In this document: piece by piece, positions 1-8,100 of the stretch
How positions within the stretch are numbered: position 1 is the stretch's first letter
Layout of the letters: the number at the start of each line of letters is the position of its first letter
Assembly: GCA_964530165.1 (NCBI GenBank)
Contig: CAZGYE010000188.1
Span: forward strand, 1-11,377
Source of the DNA: CAZGYE01 sp964530165
GTDB taxonomy: Bacteria > Planctomycetota > Planctomycetia > Planctomycetales > Planctomycetaceae
DNA length: 11,377 bases
Direction: 5' to 3'
Notes under the pieces: model-generated
What the model was told of the DNA's origin: nothing
What the model saw: only the letters and a program-made list of their open reading frames with translations
Databases searched by the model: none
Program-made: the position numbers and the translations under genes

Positions 1-11
1 GGGGGGGGGGG
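1..11. other. Poly-G run at the sequence edge
   Basis: The sequence opens with eleven G in a row, then TTTGGGG. No comparable homopolymer occurs elsewhere in the window. Runs of G at a contig end are a known artefact of two-colour sequencing chemistry, so these bases may not be genomic. The codons before about position 40 should be treated with caution. Confidence 0.5.
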
Positions 12-2749
12 TTTGGGGAGCGAGGTCGGAAGTTGTCAGAGGCGACACGTTCCTTTACGTAGCACCCGACGGCAAAGACACCTGGTCCGGGCGGGTGGCG
101 CGGCCGAACGCCGACAAAACGGACGGCCCGCTGGCGAGTCTCGCGGGAGCTCGCGACGCGATCCGCAAGATCAAGGCGTCCGGCGCGCTCAAAGAGCCGC
201 TTCACGTCCGGCTGGCCGACGGCGTTTACCCGCTCACCGGGCCGGTCGTGTTCACTCCTCAGGACAGCGGCCTGCCGTCCGCGCCGATCGTCTACGAAGC
301 GGCTCCCGGGGCGAAACCGGTCCTGCACGGCGGGCGCGTCGTCACCGGCTTCACACAAGGCGCGGACGGTTTGTGGACGGCTCACCTTCCCGACGTCGCG
401 GCGGGCAAGTGGTACTTCGAGCAACTCTGGGTGAACGGCCGCCGCGCGGTCCGAGCCCGCGAGCCGGACGAGTTCTACTATTACATGCGGAAGAAGATCA
501 CCTACGGCATCGACCCGCTCTCCGGCAAGCCGGCAAACCTGCAGAGCCGCGCGTTCGGCGCGCGGGCCGAGGACGTTCGGCCGCTGCTGGATGTGCCCAA
601 AGAGCGGCTGACCGACGTGACTCTTGTCGCCTATCACTCGTGGGCGACCGGCGTGCATCGTGTGGCGAGCATCGACCCGAAAACGAACGTTGTCGTCACC
701 ACCGGTCCGGGTCGATGGCCCTTCTTCCGCTGGGGAGCGAGTCAACGCTACCACCTTGAGAATTTTCGGCAAGCTCTCGACGAGCCGGGCGAGTGGTATC
801 TCGATCGCGACGGGACGCTGTACTACAAGCCTCGTCCCGGCGAACGGATCGCGACCACCGAAGTCGTCGCCCCGGTCGCCGACGCGTTTCTCCGTTTTCT
901 GGGCGACCCCACGCTGGGGATGTACGTCGAGCACTTGAAGCTGCGAGGTCTTTCGTTCCGGTATGGGCAATACCTCTTGCCGCGCGAGGGACACTGTGAC
1001 GGCCAGGCTGCGGCGGGCATCGAGGCCGCCGTCCAGGGCCACGGGGCGCGAAATGTCGTCCTTGAGGACTGCGAGATCGCGCACATCGGCACTTACGCGA
1101 TCTGGTTCTGGCGAGGCTGCCGTGACTGTCGCGTCGAGCGCTGCCACCTGCACGACCTGGGCGCCGGCGGCGTGCGCATCGGACACGGCTGGGACAACGA
1201 CAACCCGCCCGTGCATGAACTGACCGGCGGGATCACGGTGCACAACAACATCATCCACGGCGGCGGACGCATCTTTCGCGAGGCCGTCGGCGTCTGGATC
1301 GGGCACTCCGGTCACAACACCGTCACGCACAACGAGATCGCCGACTTCTTTTACACCGGCATCTCGGTCGGCTGGCGGTGGGGATACGGTCACAGCTACG
1401 CTCAACAGAATACGATCGACTTCAATCACATTCACCACCTCGGCTGGGGCGTGCTGAGCGACATGGGCGGCGTGTACACTCTCGGGCCGTCCGGCGGATC
1501 GTCCGTCTCGAACAATCGCATCCATGACGTCTACAGCTACGACTACTACGGACGAGGCGGTTGGGGACTGTACAACGACGAAGGCTCCAGCGATTTCGTC
1601 ATGGAGAACAATCTGGTCTACAACACCAAGACCGGTGGATACCACCAGCACTACGGCCGCGACAACATCATCCGCAACAACATTTTCGTCGAGTCGATGG
1701 ACGGCCAAATCCAACGGTCGCGGATCGAAGATCACGTCTCGTTCCACTTCACCAACAACATCGTCTACTGGAACAACGACAGCCGGCTCATAACCGGGTC
1801 CGCCACGGATAAGAATGTCGTCTTTCACCACAACCTGTACTGGAACGCGGCCGGCAAGGTCGACTTTAACGGCCTGACCCTCGAGGCGTGGCAGAAGCTG
1901 CCCGGCGGCAAAGGCGACGGGTCGATCGTCGCCGATCCGATGTTTATCGACCCGGCGGCGGGCGACTTTCGCCTGAAGCCCGGATCTCCGGCGGCCAAGA
2001 TTGGCTTCAAGCCTTTTGACACCACGAAGGCCGGCGTCTACGGCGATGCGGCATGGGTGAAACGAGCGGAAACCTACGACTTGCCGAAGGTGGTGTTCGC
2101 CGATCCGCCTCCTCCTTTGCCGCCGCTGGTTCTTCTTGACGACTTCGAAGCCGCGCCCCCGGGCGCCGAACCGGCCGATGCGGCCCACACCTATCACGGT
2201 AACAAGGGAGCCGCCGCGTTTGCCCGGGTCGTCAAAGATGTGGGAGCAGCGGGTTCAAGCCGATGCCTGAAGCTGCAGGACGCCCCAGACCTCGACCGCG
2301 TTTACAACCCGCATTTCTTCTACGCTCCCGGTCATACTTCGGGCGTCACACGCCTTGCGTTCGATTTCCGCGTGGAGGACGGCTCGGTCTGGTTCGTCGA
2401 ATGGCGTGACCGTTCGCAGCCCTACCAGATCGGGCCGCACCTTTCGGTCAGCCAAGCAAAACTCCACGCGCCGGGCATCCCGTCGATCAATCTACCGATT
2501 GGCGAGTGGATTCACGTCGAGATGACCGCCTGGCTCGGAACCGATTCCAACGGCACGTGGGACCTGACGGTCACGCTTCCCGGCAAACCGTCGCGCTCCT
2601 TTGAGAAACTCAAACAGCCGGGACGCGGCATCAAGGAACTCCAATGGCTGGGCTTTTGCAGCACGGCCAATCATAAGACGGCATTTTTCTTGGACAACAT
2701 CGAACTCACCAACCGCCGCCGGCAGACGAACACGAAGGCTGAGCAGTGA
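2..2749 (+). CDS. Secreted right-handed parallel beta-helix protein, 5' partial
   Basis: The frame is open to the left edge. Although a GTG at 95 could start it, bases 44-94 already read DTFLYVAPDGKDTWSGR, the usual opening of the mature part of planctomycete beta-helix proteins, so the true start and signal peptide lie outside the window. From about 1040 to 1860 the protein carries beta-helix turns rich in N-N-x-I/V and H-x-I (HNNIIHGG, HNEIADF, NNRIHDV, ENNLVYN, RNNIFVE, TNNIVYW), which is the PbH1 pattern of polysaccharide lyases and related glycosidases. After a proline-rich linker (about 2100-2130), bases 2131-2715 encode a second domain beginning LLDDFEAAPPG and ending FFLDNIEL, resembling a jelly-roll or concanavalin-like carbohydrate-binding module. 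The likely role is binding or cleavage of an extracellular polysaccharide; substrate and catalytic residues cannot be assigned. The stop is TGA at 2747. No frameshift is seen. Confidence 0.88.
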   Translation, partial: GGGVWGARSEVVRGDTFLYVAPDGKDTWSGRVARPNADKTDGPLASLAGARDAIRKIKASGALKEPLHVRLADGVYPLTGPVVFTPQDSGLPSAPIVYEAAPGAKPVLHGGRVVTGFTQGADGLWTAHLPDVAAGKWYFEQLWVNGRRAVRAREPDEFYYYMRKKITYGIDPLSGKPANLQSRAFGARAEDVRPLLDVPKERLTDVTLVAYHSWATGVHRVASIDPKTNVVVTTGPGRWPFFRWGASQRYHLENFRQALDEPGEWYLDRDGTLYYKPRPGERIATTEVVAPVADAFLRFLGDPTLGMYVEHLKLRGLSFRYGQYLLPREGHCDGQAAAGIEAAVQGHGARNVVLEDCEIAHIGTYAIWFWRGCRDCRVERCHLHDLGAGGVRIGHGWDNDNPPVHELTGGITVHNNIIHGGGRIFREAVGVWIGHSGHNTVTHNEIADFFYTGISVGWRWGYGHSYAQQNTIDFNHIHHLGWGVLSDMGGVYTLGPSGGSSVSNNRIHDVYSYDYYGRGGWGLYNDEGSSDFVMENNLVYNTKTGGYHQHYGRDNIIRNNIFVESMDGQIQRSRIEDHVSFHFTNNIVYWNNDSRLITGSATDKNVVFHHNLYWNAAGKVDFNGLTLEAWQKLPGGKGDGSIVADPMFIDPAAGDFRLKPGSPAAKIGFKPFDTTKAGVYGDAAWVKRAETYDLPKVVFADPPPPLPPLVLLDDFEAAPPGAEPADAAHTYHGNKGAAAFARVVKDVGAAGSSRCLKLQDAPDLDRVYNPHFFYAPGHTSGVTRLAFDFRVEDGSVWFVEWRDRSQPYQIGPHLSVSQAKLHAPGIPSINLPIGEWIHVEMTAWLGTDSNGTWDLTVTLPGKPSRSFEKLKQPGRGIKELQWLGFCSTANHKTAFFLDNIELTNRRRQTNTKAEQ

Positions 2750-2762
2750 AATCGCAAGTGAA

Positions 2763-2936
2763 AGCAAACCATTTCGGAAACATCTCGTTGGTCGCCGGGG
2801 CGGGTGGTCCCGCGACGAGAACGACCGGTTCGATCTCAACGAGGTCCGCTTTGTCGCCATCGGCATGCACGGAACGGCAAAATCGGCGAAAGCCTTGGGC
2901 ACCATCATGGTAACCGACGTGCAGTTTGTGCCGTAA
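2763..2936 (+). pseudogene. Probable C-terminal remnant of a secreted domain protein
   Basis: Directly after the beta-helix gene, the frame ending with TAA at 2934-2936 reads FDLNEVRFVAIGMHGTAKSA and then ALGTIMVTDVQFVP. The pattern (F-x-L-x-x-V-R-F-x-x-I-G then G-T-I-x-x-x-D-V-x-F) looks like the last two strands of a jelly-roll carbohydrate-binding or discoidin-like domain, as found at the C-terminus of secreted planctomycete proteins. No start codon or ribosome binding site fits: reading upstream, the frame runs into the shadow of the preceding gene. I infer the tail of a decayed gene or a duplicated module. It could be a chance frame, since only about 60 codons support it. Confidence 0.35.
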
Positions 2937-3031
2937 GGTTCGACAGCTCGACCCGACCGCAGAAACTCATCTTGGCGACGCGTGCTCTCTCACCGGCTCC
3001 TCGGGAGGTGCGTTGGGTATCGCCCCGCTGG

Positions 3032-3058
3032 TTGACACGGTACGATGTCGGCTATCAT
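3032..3058 (+). promoter_or_regulatory. Candidate sigma-70-like promoter of the collapsed transporter gene
   Basis: TTGACA at 3032-3037 is a perfect -35 hexamer. TATCAT at 3053-3058 is a plausible -10, with a somewhat short 15-base spacer. It lies 60 bases upstream of the ATG at 3118. The short spacer keeps confidence low. Confidence 0.35.
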
Positions 3059-3117
3059 CGGCCCGTTGGCGGCACCGAAAAGATGAACTTGCTAGACGTA
3101 CCTCACAGGAGACTGCC

Positions 3118-3284
3118 ATGAGTTGGGACGTGTACATCCCATTGAGCCTGATGATGTTCTTCGAGTACGCGGGTTCGTCGCGCTCGTACTGCTGTTCCGG
3201 GACGTTGAGAGCGTAGAAGCGACACGACAACACTCCCCCAGCGACGGCCGGCCGACGGTACTCTGTTCAACCCAAGAGAGGTGA
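3118..3284 (+). pseudogene. Collapsed MFS (nucleoside:H+ symporter-like) transporter remnant
   Basis: An AGGAG ribosome binding site (3107-3111) sits 6 bases before ATG 3118. The first 18 codons read MSWDVYIPLSLMMFFEYA, a good match in character to the first helix of Nuc_H_symport-type MFS proteins (LSLMMFLxxxxWG). The reading then breaks: in the start frame it gives GSSRSYCCSGTLRA and a stop at 3214-3216. Shifted by one base, from 3171, it reads GFVALVLLLFRDVESVEATR and continues to TGA at 3282-3284, which looks like the last helix and LFRD tail of an MFS protein. The parsimonious reading is an internal deletion of roughly 1.1 kb joining the two ends of one transporter gene out of frame. The 5' signals look intact, so the remnant may still be transcribed into the next gene. 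Family assignment rests on two short stretches. Confidence 0.6.
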
Positions 3285-3290
3285 CCGACG

Positions 3291-4451
3291 ATGATTGCTT
3301 ACGCAACGTGGATTGTGGGGCTGTTGACATGTGGCATGGGCGTGGCATTGTTGGGCAGCGTGAAGGTCGCCCTGTCACGGCGACTTGAGATCGACGAGGC
3401 CCGCGTGGGCGGACTGGTCTCCATGTTCGGCTTCGCCATGATCCCGGTCATGCTGGTGATGGGCTTTTTGACCGACCTGCTCGACAAACAAGCCGTGGTC
3501 ATTGCCGGCTCACTGCTGATCGTTGCCAGCCTCGTCGTCTTGTCCCGGGCGCGCAGTTACTGGCACGCTTTGCTCTCCGTATTGTTGCTCAGCGCCGGTT
3601 GGTCGGCGTTGGTCAACGTGCTCAACGTGATGATGCAACCGGCTTTCGGCGGCACCCAGACGTACGCGATGAATCTGGGCAATTTCTTCTTCGGGCTGGG
3701 GGCCTTTTTGACGCCGCTGGTCATCGCGTACTTGTTAGCGCGTGCCGGCTACACGCGGGCAGTCTTGGTGTGGGCCGTGCTGGCCCTGTTGGCGGCTGTG
3801 TTTGCCCTCGGCGTGGACTTCGGGGCCTTGTTGCCGGCGGCGGTGCAAGGGGAGGATCCCGGCATCGGCACGCTGCTGGTCGACCCCATTATGTGGCTGA
3901 CGGCCTTGGCGCTGCTGTTCTATGCTCCCATGGAGGCCACCATGGCCACCTGGGCCACGACCTACCTGGGCGATAAAGGTTTCTCCGAAGGCCGGGCAGC
4001 CGGCGTGTTGTCCGGGTTCTGGCTGGCGTTTATGTGTTCCCGTCTGGCGACTGCCCTCGTCGTCGCGCGCTTCCCCCTGCCGGCCGGCGGAGATACGGCC
4101 CTGATCATCGCCCTGTCCGTGTTGTGTATCTTGGTGTGGGCCGGCGCGGTATTCAGTCGCGGCCGCGTCACAGCCGGCACGATGGTCGTTCTGGCGGGAC
4201 TGGTGTTCGGCCCCACCTTCCCCACGATCATCGGTGTTCTCATGGGCCACGTTAACGAGGACGTCAATCCGGTGCTCGGTGGTCGCGCGGTCGGCTTGTT
4301 CTTCGCGATCGGGGGGATCGGCTGGTCGGTGATTCCCATATTGATCGGCGCTTACGCCCGCAAAACCAGCGTGCAGCGCGGCTTCCTCATCGCGGTCGCC
4401 GCGGCTGTCGGACTCACGGTGGTGGCCCTGGCATTGCACTTCACGGCTTGA
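3291..4451 (+). CDS. Major facilitator superfamily transporter, intact
   Basis: This is a 386-residue integral membrane protein made almost wholly of hydrophobic helices, the usual size for a 12-helix MFS porter. Between the second and third helices, residues 58-67 read GFLTDLLDKQ, an MFS motif A (G-x-L-x-D-x-x-x-[KR]). A cytoplasmic-type break near residues 195-210 (QGEDPGIG) may be the central loop. The second half holds a similar helical repeat with FGPTFPTIIG, resembling sugar-porter-like MFS members. The substrate cannot be told from sequence. The ATG is preceded by AGAGAGG (3275-3281) with a 9-base gap. The gene starts 6 bases after the stop of the collapsed transporter, so the two may have formed an operon. 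It converges with the hemerythrin gene, with only 11 bases between stops and no evident terminator. Confidence 0.88.
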   Translation: MIAYATWIVGLLTCGMGVALLGSVKVALSRRLEIDEARVGGLVSMFGFAMIPVMLVMGFLTDLLDKQAVVIAGSLLIVASLVVLSRARSYWHALLSVLLLSAGWSALVNVLNVMMQPAFGGTQTYAMNLGNFFFGLGAFLTPLVIAYLLARAGYTRAVLVWAVLALLAAVFALGVDFGALLPAAVQGEDPGIGTLLVDPIMWLTALALLFYAPMEATMATWATTYLGDKGFSEGRAAGVLSGFWLAFMCSRLATALVVARFPLPAGGDTALIIALSVLCILVWAGAVFSRGRVTAGTMVVLAGLVFGPTFPTIIGVLMGHVNEDVNPVLGGRAVGLFFAIGGIGWSVIPILIGAYARKTSVQRGFLIAVAAAVGLTVVALALHFTA

Positions 4452-4462
4452 TCTTGGAATCG

Positions 4463-5044
4463 TCAACGACCGCCTGCCTCAGGAACTTTTGAGACGCCCA
4501 GCCGGTCTGCGAGACGGTTGGCCAGTTCGACACACCGTGTGTGGATTTCCGGCCCGATTTCTTCGTGCGCGACTTTCTCGAAGGACGTCGTCAGGGTTTG
4601 CTGGTCCGTAGCGTCAAGCGCCTGGTCCGCCATCGGAAACAGACAGGTGTCCTCTTTCTGAATGTGTTCTCGCAGCAATTGCACGAAGTCGCGAGCGTGA
4701 GTGATGAACTGTTGGCGGGCCGACGCAGCATCACGCCCGAGATTGCCGACGGCTTCGTCCATGGCGCGGACGTGACTGCGTCCTTGGTCGTGCTCGATCC
4801 GCATGACCGCGGTGGGTCCTGCCTCGGGCGAAAAGCCTTTGGCTTCCATCATGGGAAAGAGATGGGTCTCCTCCTTGCCGTGGTGACAGCGATCCGCGAA
4901 GGTGCGGAAGAAATCGATGGCTTGCGCCGCCGCTTCAGTGTCGAGGGTCGCCTCGGCCTCCGCTCGGTGCGCGAGCACTTCCAAACAATTCAACACTTGT
5001 TCGATGATCCGATGTTCGCGCATCAGAACCTCAGTGGGCTTCAT
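4463..5044 (-). CDS. Hemerythrin-like HHE-domain protein
   Basis: This 193-residue soluble protein has the four-helix HHE cation-binding pattern. Candidate di-iron ligands are H11 (EHRIIE), H54/H55 with E58/E59 (CHHGKEETHLFP), H85 (EHDQGR), and H127 with E131 (REHIQKEDTCLFP). Both halves carry the H-x-x-x-E-x-x-x-LFP repeat typical of the family. Such proteins bind O2 or handle iron, NO or oxidative stress; which applies here is not shown. The ATG follows GAGGAG (5051-5056) with a 6-base gap, a strong Shine-Dalgarno. No signal peptide is visible, so it should be cytoplasmic. It lies on the same strand as and downstream of the HzsA-like cytochrome, separated by 122 bases that contain an inverted repeat, so co-transcription is uncertain. 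Confidence 0.9.
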   Translation of the reverse strand: MKPTEVLMREHRIIEQVLNCLEVLAHRAEAEATLDTEAAAQAIDFFRTFADRCHHGKEETHLFPMMEAKGFSPEAGPTAVMRIEHDQGRSHVRAMDEAVGNLGRDAASARQQFITHARDFVQLLREHIQKEDTCLFPMADQALDATDQQTLTTSFEKVAHEEIGPEIHTRCVELANRLADRLGVSKVPEAGGR

Positions 5045-5095
5045 GATTCACTCCTCTGGGTCGCTGGTCACAAAACTGAAACCTGCAACAACATG

Positions 5096-5156
5096 GGCGA
5101 GCGGGGGCGTCAGCCCCCTGGTTGTCGTAACAGCCGGCTGACGCCGGCCGCTCGCC
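5096..5156. repeat. Two-armed inverted repeat between cytochrome and hemerythrin genes
   Basis: The outer arms GGCGAGCGG (5096-5104) and CCGCTCGCC (5148-5156) are perfect. The inner arms GGCGTCAGCC (5106-5115) and GGCTGACGCC (5136-5145) are also perfect, leaving a 20-base centre with further weak pairing (CTG-TT / AA-CAG). The total is 19 paired bases over 61. It lies just after the stop of the cytochrome gene and before the hemerythrin start. It has no T run on either strand. Motifs of this type are, as I recall, scattered between planctomycete genes (REP-like), which I cannot verify here. It could act as a mRNA 3'-end stabiliser or an imperfect terminator. Confidence 0.75.
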
Positions 5157-5166
5157 ATCCCTTGTG

Positions 5167-8100
5167 TTAGCGGAACCGATACGGAGCATTCTTGTCGACA
5201 ATAGACGGACGCGCTATCAACATGTCGACTCGAGGGTTTTTCTGGATCTGTTCATGCAGCAACGCCAACGCCTTCTGCATCGCCTGGTAGTCTGGGTCGT
5301 TCCGGTCGGCAAAGACCGCCTGGCCGCACCGGCCGGTGCCGCCGGACGTTTTCGCCAGCGGGGCCAGCAGCGTGGGGCTGCGCTCGATGTGCGGAAAGCG
5401 GACCTGCCTGACGCGGTTCGTATCACCTTTGTGGCAGGAAGCACACCGTTTGGAGAAGACGCCTTCCAGCGCCCTCTGCACTTCTCCGGCGACCAGTTCG
5501 CGGCCGCCGGTGGTGCCCGGCCGAGTGTAACGGTATGTGCTGTAGTAGGGTGCGTTACAGTCGATCCAGGTCACGAGCTTCCGAAATGCATCTGGGGGCA
5601 ACTCCACGTATTGTTTGTGGTCGCCCCGCAATACGTCGATCAACTTGCTGGCGTGGGAGCCGTAATATTTTGGCGGCCGCAGCGCCAAAGTCGCCGACGA
5701 GTAGAGGCTGACGTAATTGACATACCCGGCGGTCAGCGTTTCGTAGGCAACGTTGAACAGGTTCGTATAGTCGGCCGCCAGGTCGACGCCGCCGTCAATT
5801 CGCTTGCCGGAATGGCACTCAACGCAGTAGCGGTCCAGCACCGGCTGCACGTCGAGGTAGAAGTCCGGGGCGCGGATCCCTCCCGGCGGCGGCGTGATCT
5901 GAGAGGCGGGCCGCCCCAATGCGGCGACGAGCGTGTTCTGCGGCGCGGTCCGCCGGTTTTCGTGGCAGCCGATGCACGTGATTGTCTGGCCCGGTTCGAG
6001 GTGGACGAAGCTGCGCATCCGCTGGATTTCCATGTAGTTCTCATCGAGCGCGGCAAAGTAGAGCGCCTTGCCGGCCGGCGCTTGGAAGTGGACCGATCCG
6101 TCCTGCTCGACGGGCACGGTGCCCAGCAATCGCTTCACCGCAAAGTTGCCGTGTTGACTGACGACCGGGTATTGCAGCCGATAGCCCGGACACTGAGCCG
6201 AGACCGGTTTGGCCACCTCGTTGATGACGCGCAGATACTTGACTTCGCCCCGCTCGACGCCTTTCAGCCCCTGATACACGTCCAGCACGATGAACGTGCC
6301 CGTGTTCTCCGCTTGGCGCTCGGCCACCGGCAAGGCGGGCGGCCGGGACCGAGCCACCGCAGGCATCGCCTCGAAACAGGAGACGTCCGGATCACGATAC
6401 AGCAAGTCGCGGTTGCCCCACCGGTCGAGCAGGTAAAGACCGTAGCCTTTTGCCTCCCTGGGGTCTGCATTGTAGTTGTAGGAGACCAGGAAATACTTTT
6501 CCGACAACGGGTAGGGATTACAGTAGTAACCCACGTCGCTGCGGTGCCAACTGAAATGATGCGGCGGCGGAAGCTCGGGCGTCAGGTTCGTGAACTTTGC
6601 CGGGCAACGGCACACGTCGTGCGGATCAACCAGGGCGATGGGGCCAACCGCGATCGGCATGTGCGGCGCCAACGTGCAGACGATCAGTTGACTGCCAGGA
6701 ACTTGCCGCGGCTCCCAGAATGTCACCGGCCCCCAATGGGCGCCGGCGATGTGCTCAGCAAACGTCCCGTCCGGCCGAGCACGCCACAAGGCCTGGTTGT
6801 TGCCGAGGTTTTTGTCGACGTATTCCCAACGGGTGTAGAGCACGTTGCCGTCGCCGGCTACGCTGGGCGTGAACTCGTTGGACGTGTTGACCGAGACGCA
6901 GTGGATGTTCGAACCGTCGGCGTTCATGGTGTGCAGCACCGAAACGGTGAAGGCGTTGTGGCACAACACGACCCGCTGAGGACGCGTCGACACGAACATG
7001 ATGCGTCCGTCGGGCAGATAGACCGGGTCGACGTCGTCGTAGTTGCTGTCGGTCAGCTTCCGTAAGCCGCCTCCGTCCACGCCAATCTCGAAAATCTGGT
7101 ACGGCGAGGACTGCTTGGGCGGCTTATACGAAAACAGAACCCGCTTGCCGTCCCACGAAACGTCCGGGTCCCGGTAGATGCCGTCGTGCGAGAGCTCCTT
7201 GGCCAACTGTCGCGGCTCGGCGTCGGGCCGCAGCTTCGACATCACGTACAGGTTGCCGCCGAAGCGATGGCTCCCGTCGAAATAGGTTGTGTAGATGTGG
7301 CTGGTGTCATAGGTCTGCCGCTTGACAAACACGAGTTTGCTGAAGTCCAGCAGCGGATTGCTCAGCGCGACACGGTTTTTGAGTTGGTACCCCTGTAGAT
7401 ACAGTTCGTAGAAGCGGCGCCACTTGTCCTGGTTGTCCTGCTCGACGGACATCAGGGCGTCCAGCTCGCTGAGCAGCCGTTGCGCGTGCCGGCGTTCCGT
7501 TTCCAGGACGTCTGGGCCGCTCGTTTCGCGGAAGTCGGCAATCAAGGTCAGCGCGTGCCGAAGCATCTTGCGAAGCTGCTTCTCAGAGAGGGGCAGTACG
7601 GCCGATTCGGTCCGCCCATCGCGGACCTGAACCGACAGTGTGGCCGCCCAACCGTCGGCATTTTCGCGCGGGTCTTCGCTGATCGTAGCCTTGACGTCGT
7701 ACTTGTCCCGGCCCATCAGCGTGTATTCGAGAATGCGATGGGCGTTCGGCGCCGGGGCCGGGTGCCGCTCGAAGCGGATGATGGGGTTGTACTGGTCGGG
7801 CACGTTGACGAATCCGTCTTCGCGGACGAACGCCTCGTAGCCGTCTTTGCCGTTGTCGTAGCCGCTCAACTGGCCCAGCGGCCGGTCCGTCAGTCGCTTT
7901 GCACCCGGCCGGCGGAGTTTCCAGCCGGCGGGAAATGGAACCGACGAATCGAGCCGCATCGCCACGATGTGCGGGATGCACGGACCGGGACACGCGAGCT
8001 TCAGCGTGTGTTTGCCCTTGGCCAAAGAGACGTCACAGGCCTTCTCCCAGATTGCGCTACTCGATTGCCAGCTCCCGGTCACAGACTTGAAGCCCTGAGC

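Noticed and set aside
3735..4466. A 243-codon open frame on the minus strand opposite the MFS transporter
   Set aside because: Composition is dominated by Q, H, R and G as expected for the complement of membrane-helix codons; no start signal. The plus strand encodes a clear MFS protein.
4541..5170. A 209-codon open frame on the plus strand opposite the hemerythrin gene
   Set aside because: The minus strand has the HHE ligands and a strong ribosome binding site; this frame has neither a known motif nor a start signal.
5164..7065. A 633-codon open frame on the plus strand opposite the cytochrome gene
   Set aside because: It is the antisense shadow of a high-GC gene: rich in R, V and D, no domain pattern, no ribosome binding site. 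The opposite strand has three CxxCH sites and a signal peptide.
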